From Natrinema salifodinae (GTDB lineage Archaea > Halobacteriota > Halobacteria > Halobacteriales > Natrialbaceae): DNA of 64,000 bases. Of this stretch, positions 16,915 through 25,087 are shown one piece after another. The translations under genes and the position numbers were made by a program. The stretch lies in the NCBI RefSeq assembly GCF_900110455.1, contig NZ_FOIS01000004.1, positions 186,001 to 250,000 on the forward strand. Direction: 5' to 3'. How positions within the stretch are numbered: position 1 is the stretch's first letter; the number at the start of each line of letters is the position of its first letter. The notes beneath the pieces were generated by a model that was not told the DNA's origin, did not search any database, and worked only from the letters and a program-made list of their open reading frames with translations.

Positions 16915-18042
16915 TTATCCGTAGGTGAAATAGAGGCTCGTAAAGAGGAGCGCGTTGTACGTGCCGTGGATCAGCGCCGGCACCAGAAGGTTATCGGTCC
17001 GCTCGTAGATCGTTCCGAGCACGATCGACAGCCCGTAGATCGTCCCGAGGCTGGCGATCACGGCGCCGATGCCGGCCGTGCCGTACGCGAGGGTGTGGAC
17101 GGCCGCGAAGATGACGCTCGCCACGGCGACGGCACCGGGCCGCGAGAACGTTTCGTAGAGGGACTTCTGGATCACGTTCCGGTAGAGCAGTTCCTCGAAC
17201 GGCCCGATGATCAGGATCGCGAGCGGGATCAGCGCCAGCAGCATCTCGGGGTTCTCCTGAGCTTGCTGGGTCGTCGAGTGATCCGCGCTCTCGACGCCGG
17301 TCGACTGCATGATCGTCGAGATCGCAAACAGCGCCCCGAAGAGAACGACCAAACCGCCGACGGTCCAGCCGAGATCTCGCAGGGACGGCCGTCGGAGATC
17401 GATGAAGGAGAGTCCGCGGTCGGTGACGGCGAGATAGCCGCCCGCGACGACGATCGTCCCCAGCGCCATGCCCGTCTGACTGAGGACGACGCTCTGGACC
17501 AGCGACAGCGACCCCTCGCCGACCACGGCGAAGACCGGGATCGCGAGCACGAGCGTCGCGATTTGGGCGGCGACGAGCCCGACCGTGCCGACGAGCGAGA
17601 GGATCAACGTCTGAGACGTGCGCCGTTTGAGTCCGGACGGGCCGATGGCGAAGAAGTCAGCGACACCGATACCGGCGGTGATCCCCGCCGTGACGAACGC
17701 GACGAAGACGAGCGGGACCGAGCGGGTGACCGCCGGAAGCGCGGCGGCCGCCGTGACGCCCTGGTTCAGCGCGTAGCCGGCGAGCAACAGGACCGCGACG
17801 CTCGAGCCGGCGGCGATCGGTGCGGCGACGCGGCGTCCGAGGCCGCCGTGACGACGGCCCAGGAAGGCGGCGACGGCGACGACGGCGAAAGCGACACCCG
17901 CCCAGACGACGGGATCGTCGACGCCGCGGCGGACGGGGACGAGCATAGCGGCCATCGTGACCGCCGAGAGGGCGGTCCCGATCCCGGGGACCGCGTCGGA
18001 CGCGACCGGGCCGGTATCGTCGGCCCGTGCAGTCTCGGTCAT
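16915..18042 (-). CDS. CPBP-family intramembrane metalloprotease
   Basis: This encodes 375 residues with about ten hydrophobic helices. The abortive-infection/CPBP motifs are near the C-terminus: GPFEELLYRN with Glu283-Glu284 and Arg288 (EExxxR), IFAAVHTLAY with His316, and PALIHGTYNALLF with His359. These glutamates and histidines form the active site of Rce1-like prenyl-protein proteases. The N-terminal four or five helices are variable. ATG at 18040-18042 (MTETARADD) was chosen; the upstream extension is not hydrophobic or conserved in look. Natural substrates in haloarchaea are unknown. Confidence 0.85.
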   Translation of the reverse strand: MTETARADDTGPVASDAVPGIGTALSAVTMAAMLVPVRRGVDDPVVWAGVAFAVVAVAAFLGRRHGGLGRRVAAPIAAGSSVAVLLLAGYALNQGVTAAAALPAVTRSVPLVFVAFVTAGITAGIGVADFFAIGPSGLKRRTSQTLILSLVGTVGLVAAQIATLVLAIPVFAVVGEGSLSLVQSVVLSQTGMALGTIVVAGGYLAVTDRGLSFIDLRRPSLRDLGWTVGGLVVLFGALFAISTIMQSTGVESADHSTTQQAQENPEMLLALIPLAILIIGPFEELLYRNVIQKSLYETFSRPGAVAVASVIFAAVHTLAYGTAGIGAVIASLGTIYGLSIVLGTIYERTDNLLVPALIHGTYNALLFTSLYFTYG

Positions 18043-18153
18043 ACGTAGACGTTCGTGCGAGGACCCATAGGCGCACCGCAATCAGACGACGTGTCGGGGG
18101 AGAACGGAGTCGACGGGGGAGATGAACTGCACTCTTGCCAGTCAGTGAGACCG

Positions 18154-19449
18154 TTACCGTTCGACCCGAAGCTCCGTCTTCTCGGCGACGGCCTCGGCCT
18201 CCTCGAACTCGCCGCCGCCGAGCAGGCCGCGGGTCGCCTTCTTGGCCCACTCGACGGCCGGCTGCTCGAACGTGTTCACGCCGTAGAGTTCGCCCGCGAG
18301 CACGCAGGCGGCCTCCATGCCGTACAGCAGCCCGCCGAGTTCGTACTCGTCGACGCGCTCGATTTCGACGCGGACGTTCGGTCGCCTGGCGGCGGCCAAG
18401 CTGGCCTCGGTCGCCTCGAACTCCGCGTCGAGCAGTTCGCCCAGCGTCGCGTCGCCCAAGTACGCCAGGTCCTCGACGTCGGTTTCCGGAATCGGCCGGT
18501 CGGGCCCCTCCCGCGGCGTGACGAAGGTGACGAGCTTATCCCGCGGCCCGGCGCGGTACAGCTGGAGTTGGGAGTGCTGGTCCGTGACGCCGAGCGCCCG
18601 GGCCGGCGTCTGTCCGAGGTCGTCTTTCCCCAGGCTCTCGGCCCACAGCTGGGCGAACCACTCCGCGGAGGTCTCGAGCGACTCCGCGTAGGGCATCACG
18701 GCGTTCGTGCCCGCGCCGCGCTGATCCAACGCGTAGGTCGTCGCGCCGTAGGCGTAGGCCGGACACTCGAACAGCGAGCCCGTCAGCGTCTCGGCCTCAG
18801 CGGCGGCACCCTCGAGCAGCGCCTCGAGGTCGTGCCCGCAGACGGCCGCGGCAACCAGGCCGACTGCCGACAGCGCCGAGAAGCGACCGGGGACGCCGTC
18901 GGGGACCTTCAGCGACGGCAGGTCGTGGCGGGTCGCGAGGTCGCGCAGCGGACCGGACTCGCCGGTCGTGACGATCGTCCGCTCGGTCCAGTCGACGCCG
19001 GCCGACTCGAAGGCCTCGCGGACGATCAGGAAGTTCGCCAGCGTCTCCGCCGTCGTTCCCGACCGCGAGACCACGTTGATCGCCGTGTTCTCGAGCGGCA
19101 GTCGATCGAGGTGGGCCGTGACCCACTCGGGGTCGACGTTGTCGAGGAAGACCGTCTCGGTGTCCGAATCGAGCGCGTTCGCGATCGTTGCCGCGCCCAG
19201 CGAACTCCCGCCGATACCGACGGTGAGCAGGGCCTCGGCGTCGGCGACCGGTTCAACCGCGGCGCGGATTTCGTCGGGATCCGTCCGCTGTGGCAGGTTC
19301 AGCGACTCGTAGCCGTGGTCCGCGTTCGCCATGCCGCGCTCGATGCGCTCGTGGGCGTCCGCGACCTGGTCGTCCAGCCGTTCGAGGGACTCCCGCGAGA
19401 CGCCTGGCGAGGCGACGGACGCGAGCGCGTTCCCGATGTCGACGTGCAT
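18154..19449 (-). CDS. pgi: Glucose-6-phosphate isomerase
   Basis: This encodes 431 residues, typical for haloarchaea. LLTVGIGGSSLGAATIANAL and INVVSRSGTTAETLANFLIV are the two phosphosugar-binding SIS loops. IVTTGESGPLRDLA, EWFAQLWAESLGK and QHSQLQLYRAG cover the catalytic region. It interconverts glucose-6-P and fructose-6-P, in haloarchaea mainly in gluconeogenesis. Start MHVDIGNALASVASPG. It is flanked by unrelated genes and separated from the protease gene by about 110 bp. Confidence 0.95.
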   Translation of the reverse strand: MHVDIGNALASVASPGVSRESLERLDDQVADAHERIERGMANADHGYESLNLPQRTDPDEIRAAVEPVADAEALLTVGIGGSSLGAATIANALDSDTETVFLDNVDPEWVTAHLDRLPLENTAINVVSRSGTTAETLANFLIVREAFESAGVDWTERTIVTTGESGPLRDLATRHDLPSLKVPDGVPGRFSALSAVGLVAAAVCGHDLEALLEGAAAEAETLTGSLFECPAYAYGATTYALDQRGAGTNAVMPYAESLETSAEWFAQLWAESLGKDDLGQTPARALGVTDQHSQLQLYRAGPRDKLVTFVTPREGPDRPIPETDVEDLAYLGDATLGELLDAEFEATEASLAAARRPNVRVEIERVDEYELGGLLYGMEAACVLAGELYGVNTFEQPAVEWAKKATRGLLGGGEFEEAEAVAEKTELRVER

Positions 19450-19654
19450 ACGGGAGGCCGCAACCGCCTGCGGTAAAGGCGTTCCGTCATCCAGTTAGCG
19501 TCGGGAACAGATGGGAAGCCGGCCACCACGTGCCTCGACGGATCCATTTTACGGCATCGAACGGGGCCCGTATCCGGTCCGTCGAAATCGACGGTGTCGG
19601 CGGAGACGAACGGAAGCCGAAACCCCGAAATTCGCTCGCCGTCTACGACCGCCC

Positions 19655-20128
19655 ATGACCGAAAAGACGGGCACCTTCGTCGTCACGCACGCCGAATCGG
19701 AGTCGGCGGTCGTCCGCGACGTCGAGACCGCACAGATTCACACCCTCGCCTCGAACCCCGGCCTCGAGGTCCACGACGTCCTCGAGGCGACCGTCGCCCC
19801 CGAACCGCCCCTGGAGGTCGCCTGGCAGGTGATCGACGTCGCGGAGCGGCGCTCGATCGACCTCGTCGACAGCGACCTCGAGCCGACCCAGCACGCGACG
19901 GACCTGGCGGCCGACGCCGAGGTCGGCGACCTGGTGCAGGAGGAGCGAGCGGGCACCGGCGAGATCCACGTGTTCCGCGTGCCGGACGACGAGGTCGAAG
20001 CAGCCGCCGAGGACGTCCTCGAGGACGAAGAGACGATCGCGCGGGCGGCCAGGCTCGAAGCGGTCCGCGTGGAGGTCCGCCGATCGGCCGACAGCGGCGT
20101 GCTGAGCGTTCGATACCTGCCGGACTGA
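19655..20128 (+). CDS. DUF5812 family protein
   Basis: This encodes 157 residues starting MTEKTGTFVVTHAESESAVV, with HTLASNPGLEVHDVLEATVA, EVAWQVIDVAERRSI, EERAGTGEIHVFRVPDDEVE and a final VLSVRYLPD. I recognise this as the haloarchaeal DUF5812 family. It is acidic, mixed alpha/beta and cytoplasmic, with no known activity. The ATG at 19655 was chosen over an upstream in-frame ATG (19511) because the family begins at MTEKTGTF. It lies just upstream of secF, but a promoter-like gap of 130 bp separates them. Confidence 0.85.
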   Translation: MTEKTGTFVVTHAESESAVVRDVETAQIHTLASNPGLEVHDVLEATVAPEPPLEVAWQVIDVAERRSIDLVDSDLEPTQHATDLAADAEVGDLVQEERAGTGEIHVFRVPDDEVEAAAEDVLEDEETIARAARLEAVRVEVRRSADSGVLSVRYLPD

Positions 20129-20258
20129 GCGGGCAACTGCGAGACGCCCGAATCGCGATCGCGAACGGCCGCGAACCCGATCGCTAGTCGCGCGCCGGCG
20201 CGGACACACGTCCCGAAGTGAGAAGGCTTACTTCGGGCGCCTACGAGTGGTCGAGTAT

Positions 20259-21134
20259 ATGGCGTATTTCGAGGTACCGGAGATCGATTATACCCGGTAC
20301 AGTAACCGCCAACTCGCGGCGGTTCCGCTCGTGGTTCTTGCGGTGGCACTGCTCGTCCTCAGCGGTTCGTTTCTCGCATACGGGACGCCGGTCCCGTTGG
20401 GAATGGATTTCGCCGGAGGGACGGAACTGACCGTCCAGACGACGACGTCGGAGGGCCAGATTTCGGCGGCGTTCGACGAACAGCCCGAGTCGGTGACCGG
20501 CACTGGCGGTAGCAACCAGTACATCGTCCAGTTCTCCTCGACCGACTCGCAAGCGCTGAGCGACCAGGCCGAAGCGAACTTAGACCAGGACGGCGACGCC
20601 GAGATCGTCCAATCGGTCTCGTCGACGTCGGCGAGTTTCGGCCAACAGAGCCAGCAGACGGCCCTGATGGGACTCGTCGTGGCGTTCATCGGCATGAGCG
20701 CGATCGCCTTCCTGCTCTTTCGGACGTTCGTCCCGTCGATCGCGATCGTCATCTCGGCGTTTTCCGACCTGATGATCCCGCTGGCGTTCATGCGCCTGGC
20801 CGGAATTCCCCTGTCGCTGGGGACGGTCGCCGGCCTGCTGATGCTCATCGGGTACTCGGTCGACTCCGACATCCTGTTGAACAACCACATCCTGCGTCGC
20901 AGCGGTGACTTCTACGAGAGCACGCACCGCGCGATGCGCACCGGCATCACGATGACGGTGACGTCGATGGCTGCGATGCTCGTGATGGGCGTCGCCGCGT
21001 TCCTGTTGGGCATCGACCTGCTGGCCTCGATCGGGATCATCCTGTTCGTCGGCCTGGCAACCGACCTGTTGAACACCTACATGCTGAATCTGAGCTTGCT
21101 TCGCTGGTACAAGTTCGAGGGGATCCGCTCATGA
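20259..21134 (+). CDS. secF: Protein-export membrane protein SecF
   Basis: This encodes 291 residues. TM1 is about residues 19-41, followed by the periplasmic-type P1 domain with VPLGMDFAGGTELTVQT. Then come five helices including LMGLVVAFIGMSAIAFLLFR, ISAFSDLMIPLAFMRL, GTVAGLLMLIGYSVDSDILL and THRAMRTGITMTVTSMAAML. GYSVDSDILLNNHILR is the conserved SecF TM4 signature that uses the proton gradient. SecF works with SecD to pull proteins through the Sec channel. In this order, secF precedes secD and overlaps it by ATGA, so the subunits are translationally coupled. Confidence 0.96.
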   Translation: MAYFEVPEIDYTRYSNRQLAAVPLVVLAVALLVLSGSFLAYGTPVPLGMDFAGGTELTVQTTTSEGQISAAFDEQPESVTGTGGSNQYIVQFSSTDSQALSDQAEANLDQDGDAEIVQSVSSTSASFGQQSQQTALMGLVVAFIGMSAIAFLLFRTFVPSIAIVISAFSDLMIPLAFMRLAGIPLSLGTVAGLLMLIGYSVDSDILLNNHILRRSGDFYESTHRAMRTGITMTVTSMAAMLVMGVAAFLLGIDLLASIGIILFVGLATDLLNTYMLNLSLLRWYKFEGIRS

Positions 21135-22756
21135 ATCCGATCGCTGCGATCAAATCGAATTGGCGAGTGCTCCTGCTCGTCGCGTTCGTCGCCTTCGCGG
21201 TCGTCGCGCTGTTCATCCCCGGCGGCATCATGGCCGACGACAGCCTGGCGAGCGACGAGACCGTCGATACCGGCCCCACCAACCTCGAGTTCGGCCTCGG
21301 GCTCGAAGGCGGAACGCGGATCAGGGCCCCCGTCGTCGGCATGACCGCCGAAGACATCGCCTCCGACGCGGTCAGCGACAACGGGCAAGTCGATCAGGAC
21401 CGACTCAGCGAGATCGAGTCGACGCTGCAAGCGGAACTCGACCTCGATCCGGCCGACGCCAGCGTCGACGTCCACGACGACGGGACCGTCACGGCCGAAG
21501 TGTTCACCGAGGACGTGACAGAGGAAGAGTTCGCCGCCGCGTTACAGTCAGCCGACGTCGACGCCTCCGAGGACGACATTCGCGAGGGCGTCACTCAGGA
21601 GACCCGCGATGAGATGCTCACGACGATCCAGACGAAGATCAACGAAGCGGGCCTCTCCGGCGGGACGGCCTACCAGTCCGCGACGCTGGACGACGACTAT
21701 TACATCGTCGTCGAAGTGCCCAACATGGGCCCCGGCGAACTGCGCACCCTCCTCTCCGAGCGCGGTCAGGTCGAGGTCCAGGCCTACTACCCGAACGAGA
21801 GCGGTAACCACACGAACGATACGGTACTGGAGAACGAGAACATCGCCAACGTCGATCCGGCCCAGCAGGACGACCGCAACGGCGGCTACGTCGTCCCCGT
21901 GCAGGTGCGCGAGGATCACGCATCCGAGTTCCAACAGCAGATGAACGAGCTCGGCTTTACCGATCCCAACGAGGGCGTCGGCCGGTGTTCCCTCGGCGGC
22001 GACGGTGAAACCGTCAACTTCGACCACGATGCCAATCAGTACTGCCTGGTAACCGTCGTCGACGACGAGCCCGTCGCCGCCCACAGCATGGGCGAGAGCC
22101 TGGCCTCCTCCATGCGAGACGGCAGCTGGGAGACTAACCCGACCTTCCAGATGGGCGCACAGAATCAACAGGACGCTCAGTCGCTCTCGGTCAACCTCCG
22201 CGCCGGCAGCCTACGCGCGCCGCTTGACTTCGACAACGAGCAGGTCTACTCGATCGAGCCGGCCCACGCGACGCAGTTCAAGGAGTACTCGCTGCTGATC
22301 GGACTGCTCTCGGTGGTCACCGTTAGCGGCGTCGTCTACTCGCGGTACACGGACACCCGCGTCGCCCTGCCGATGATCGTCACGGCGCTCTCTGAGGTCG
22401 TCATCCTCCTCGGCTTCGCCGCGCTGATACGCATGCCGCTGGATCTCTCCCACGTCGCCGGGTTCATCGCCGTCGTGGGGACCGGGGTCGACGACCTGGT
22501 GATCATCGCCGACGAGGTGATGGACGAGGGCGACGTCAGCTCTGAGCGGGTCTTCCAGTCGCGGTTCCGCAAGGCGTTCTGGGTCATCGGCGCCGCGGCG
22601 GCGACGACCGTCGTCGCGCTCTCGCCGCTCGCGGTGTTGAGCCTGGGCGACCTCCAGGGCTTCGCCATCATCACCATCCTGGGCGTCTTCATCGGCGTGT
22701 TGATCACCAGGCCCGCCTACGGTGACATCCTGCGGCGGCTGCTGACTGATAAGTAA
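21131..22756 (+). CDS. secD: Protein-export membrane protein SecD
   Basis: This encodes 541 residues. TM1 is about residues 10-32, followed by FGLGLEGGTRIRAPVVGMTA (conserved GLDLxGG variant) and a long acidic extracellular domain. It then has five C-terminal helices with LLIGLLSVVTVSGVVYSRYT, LDLSHVAGFIAVVGTGVDDL and VIIADEVMDEG. GTGVDDLVIIADE is the TM4 signature. The extracellular domain is acidic, fitting high salt. It starts inside the secF stop (ATGA overlap) and forms the SecDF complex. Confidence 0.96.
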   Translation: MNPIAAIKSNWRVLLLVAFVAFAVVALFIPGGIMADDSLASDETVDTGPTNLEFGLGLEGGTRIRAPVVGMTAEDIASDAVSDNGQVDQDRLSEIESTLQAELDLDPADASVDVHDDGTVTAEVFTEDVTEEEFAAALQSADVDASEDDIREGVTQETRDEMLTTIQTKINEAGLSGGTAYQSATLDDDYYIVVEVPNMGPGELRTLLSERGQVEVQAYYPNESGNHTNDTVLENENIANVDPAQQDDRNGGYVVPVQVREDHASEFQQQMNELGFTDPNEGVGRCSLGGDGETVNFDHDANQYCLVTVVDDEPVAAHSMGESLASSMRDGSWETNPTFQMGAQNQQDAQSLSVNLRAGSLRAPLDFDNEQVYSIEPAHATQFKEYSLLIGLLSVVTVSGVVYSRYTDTRVALPMIVTALSEVVILLGFAALIRMPLDLSHVAGFIAVVGTGVDDLVIIADEVMDEGDVSSERVFQSRFRKAFWVIGAAAATTVVALSPLAVLSLGDLQGFAIITILGVFIGVLITRPAYGDILRRLLTDK

Positions 22757-22819
22757 CGCCACCGCAACCGCCGCTCGCCGTTCGGATCCGATTTCTCAGT
22801 CTCCGCGCCATCGAACCGC

Positions 22820-22924
22820 TCAGCGATTCCGACACCGCGGACACCAGTCGACGGTGTCGCCGTCTCCGTGTGCGTGCGCGAAATCGTACGAAACGGGGTC
22901 GTTGCAGGAAGTACAGATCGGCAT
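22820..22924 (-). CDS. 34-residue zinc-ribbon micro-protein
   Basis: A 35-codon frame on the minus strand reads MPICTSCNDPVSYDFAHAHG then DGDTVDWCPRCRNR and stops at TGA (22820-22822). It has two CxxC pairs, CTSC (4-7) and CPRC (28-31), in the spacing of a single zinc site. The composition is acidic and third positions are GC-rich, as in real haloarchaeal genes. Haloarchaea carry many zinc-finger proteins under 70 residues; some affect growth, biofilm or motility. It lies just past secD on the opposite strand. Confidence 0.65.
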   Translation of the reverse strand: MPICTSCNDPVSYDFAHAHGDGDTVDWCPRCRNR

Positions 22925-23146
22925 CGAGTCACCACAGCAACGCACCGCCGCGACGTGGAAGAACGACCAGCCTGCAGTTGCAGCCGCACTTGAGGACTAC
23001 TTTCTGACGGGACAGCGGCGACGAGACCGAGAGTCACGACTATTCGCTTGTCCGGGTCGAGCGATAGGCCGGCCTGGTCAGCGTGACGAATATCTCTACA
23101 GAACTAGCGACTTGAATCGGGAATCACAGAAAGAACGAAACGGGAG

Positions 23147-23178
23147 AAGCCTAGGCCGGGATTTGAACCCGGGCTCTC
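23147..23178. repeat. Left attachment site (copy of the tRNA-Thr 3' half)
   Basis: These 32 bp are identical to 27469-27500, which holds the T-arm and acceptor end of tRNA-Thr plus two flanking bases. Outside the 32 bp the two sites differ completely. The fragment cannot be a whole tRNA: the sequence to its right does not supply a matching anticodon stem or the GCCTGGG acceptor strand. It is the duplicated end left by site-specific integration into tRNA-Thr. Confidence 0.9.
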
Positions 23179-23192
23179 TCCGTCGGGCGATT

Positions 23193-23257
23193 CGGGGCAC
23201 AAGGCCCCGCACCCTCCGGAACCGGCTGTACCGCCTGTCGGTTTAGCGGGCTGTACC
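23193..23257. other. Attachment-proximal hairpin and repeated 9-mer
   Basis: Inside the left att repeat, CGGGGC-ACAAG-GCCCCG (23193-23209) forms a perfect 6-bp hairpin. GGCTGTACC then occurs twice in direct orientation (23224-23232 and 23249-23257), just before the integrase ATG at 23267. Their position suggests integrase arm-type binding sites or autoregulatory operators. The function is inferred from layout only. Confidence 0.45.
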
Positions 23258-23266
23258 CGAGCGACT

Positions 23267-24274
23267 ATGAGCCTGAAACCGACACCGCCGCACGACGCGA
23301 AGAACCGCTACCTCAACGACAAGAAGCCCGGCGTCACCAAGAAGACGCTCAAGAACTACCGGACGACGACTCGGCAGTTCTGTGACTGGCTGGACGAGCA
23401 GGGTATCACGGACCTCAACAACCTCGACAGCGAGGTTATCCAGCGGTACAAGGAACACCGTCTGTCGAACGTGAAGGTCATCACGGCCCGGCAGGACATG
23501 ATGACACTCAAGCAGTTCATCGAGTTCTGCGAACACATCCAAGCTGTCCCTCGGGGCATGGCCGATATGGTTCGGATTCCCTCTGTGAGCGAAGACGACG
23601 AGATTTGTGACGACCTCCTGACCCGGGAAGAGGCATCGGACGTGCTGGGTTTCCTCGGTAAGTTCGAGTACGCGAGCAACCGCCACGTCACTCTGCTAAT
23701 CCTCTGGAAGACGGGTATGCGGATGAGCGGGCTTCGAGCACTCGATTTAGAAGACTTTGATGAGGGACGGCCCGCCCTCGAACTCCGTCACCGGCCAACG
23801 TCAGGAACGCCGCTGAAGAACAAAGAGAAGAGCGCGCGAGACGTGCTGATTACGTCCGAGACGGCAGAGGTCATCCGTGACTACGTGGAAAGAAATAGAG
23901 AAACCGTGACCGACAAGCAGGGACGAAAACCGCTTCTCACGTCTAAGAGCGGTCGTGTAGTAGAAACAACGATTCAACGCTACGTCTACACTGCGACTCG
24001 TCCCTGCTACTACAACGGCGGCGAGTGCCCGTTTGATCGTGAGCCGGATACCTGCGAGGCAATGTCGTGGAATGCCTCGTGTAAGTGTCCGGGTAGCGTT
24101 AGTCCGCATGCTCTACGTCGTGGGTATGTGACCGCCGCCCGGAACGCGGGCCAACCGAAGGATGTGACCGGCGAGCGTGTGAATATGAGCGGAAAGGTGC
24201 TCGATAAACACTATGACAAAGGTTCCACGGCGGAAAAAGCCGAGAGAAGACGAGGATTCATTCGAGATATTTGA
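23267..24274 (+). CDS. Tyrosine-type site-specific integrase
   Basis: This encodes 335 residues. The N-terminal SAM-like core-binding domain (about 20-105) has TLKNYRTTTRQFCDWLDEQG. The catalytic domain carries the first Arg in LILWKTGMRMSGLRALDLED (about 145-164), a beta-strand Lys near NKEKSARDVLIT, the box II SPHALRRGYVT (H-x-x-R, about 280-290), and HYDKGS with the nucleophile Tyr near 314. A Cys-rich insert (CYYNGGECPF, CEAMSWNASCKC) before box II may bind zinc and occurs in some haloarchaeal integrases. It lies next to its att site and should catalyse insertion into, and excision from, tRNA-Thr. Confidence 0.92.
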   Translation: MSLKPTPPHDAKNRYLNDKKPGVTKKTLKNYRTTTRQFCDWLDEQGITDLNNLDSEVIQRYKEHRLSNVKVITARQDMMTLKQFIEFCEHIQAVPRGMADMVRIPSVSEDDEICDDLLTREEASDVLGFLGKFEYASNRHVTLLILWKTGMRMSGLRALDLEDFDEGRPALELRHRPTSGTPLKNKEKSARDVLITSETAEVIRDYVERNRETVTDKQGRKPLLTSKSGRVVETTIQRYVYTATRPCYYNGGECPFDREPDTCEAMSWNASCKCPGSVSPHALRRGYVTAARNAGQPKDVTGERVNMSGKVLDKHYDKGSTAEKAERRRGFIRDI

Positions 24275-24309
24275 CAAGGTTTAATTCACTGTGGTTATCA
24301 TATTTTCGT

Positions 24310-25035
24310 ATGTTAGATGATGTGGACGTTCCAAGAGTGTATACTGATTCTGAGCAACTTTCTGGGATTACAGAGGAATATGTTTGCTGGTTAGATTTGA
24401 TGGCGGTTCGAGGAACAATGTCTCGTTCTCTTGAAACATCGGCTATTACGATACTGAATTTGCACGTTGCAATTGATGACGCTCTGGATAGGGAGACAAT
24501 GACACATTATCCGATAATGGATGGAGTCTACCTGACGTCCGAAAATAAATGGGATATGTTGAATACTCTTGGAGATATATTTTCAAAAATTGCAAAAGAT
24601 AACATCGAAAATGCGAATACGGAATATATGTACATACCTCGTGCATCATTATCATTCGGCCCGATCCTACACGGAAAGAATATACCGGAAGAATTGAACA
24701 GAGAATTTGTCGGAAATTCAGATTACATTGAATCTATTCTGCTTGGACTTCCGATGATTCAAGCCGTAGAAAATGAACCTAATGCACCACCTTTCGGGAT
24801 ATACGTAGATAAATCTGCTCGTGCATTTGCGCCGGGAGATGACGACCCGATAGAAACTCCATGGCATAGGTGGTTTCGTTATATCGATGAAGATGCTGAT
24901 GCTCTTGGCAGTGAACTTTATGATGAACTCAGCGAATATTATAAATGGTGCAAGTCTAATTCGAACTATCTTGAATATCCCGAGGAAGATATAGAGAAGC
25001 ACAAATCGATGGCTGAAGAATATCTGACCCAATAA
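24310..25035 (+). CDS. Putative class III nucleotide-cyclase-like protein
   Basis: This encodes 241 residues from the ATG at 24310; a TTG at 24271 overlapping the integrase stop is an alternative. The motif order matches class III cyclases. EEYVCWLDLMAVRGTMS places Asp29 where the first metal ligand (F-x-D-I-x-G-F) sits. YPIMDGVYLTSEN places Asp71 like the second metal ligand. PRASLSFGPILHG (111-122) resembles the R-I-G-I-H-x-G strand. ILLGLPMIQAVENEP (143-157) followed by FGIYVDKSARAF resembles V-x-G-x-x-V-N-x-A-A-R and its exit strand. There is no sensor domain. Base composition is very AT-rich, unlike the host. Possible roles are second-messenger synthesis for defence (compare Pycsar cyclases) or an inactive relative. 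I infer the fold from motifs only. Confidence 0.5.
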   Translation: MLDDVDVPRVYTDSEQLSGITEEYVCWLDLMAVRGTMSRSLETSAITILNLHVAIDDALDRETMTHYPIMDGVYLTSENKWDMLNTLGDIFSKIAKDNIENANTEYMYIPRASLSFGPILHGKNIPEELNREFVGNSDYIESILLGLPMIQAVENEPNAPPFGIYVDKSARAFAPGDDDPIETPWHRWFRYIDEDADALGSELYDELSEYYKWCKSNSNYLEYPEEDIEKHKSMAEEYLTQ

Positions 25036-25087
25036 GGACAAACCGCCATCCTTTGCATGAGAAGGACTGCGCTACCGATCAGGGTGG

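Noticed and set aside
23149-23265. A second complete tRNA near the left att site
   Set aside because: The T-arm and acceptor end are real, but the apparent anticodon hairpin lacks the invariant T before the anticodon, and no matching 5' acceptor strand occurs. It is an att fragment.
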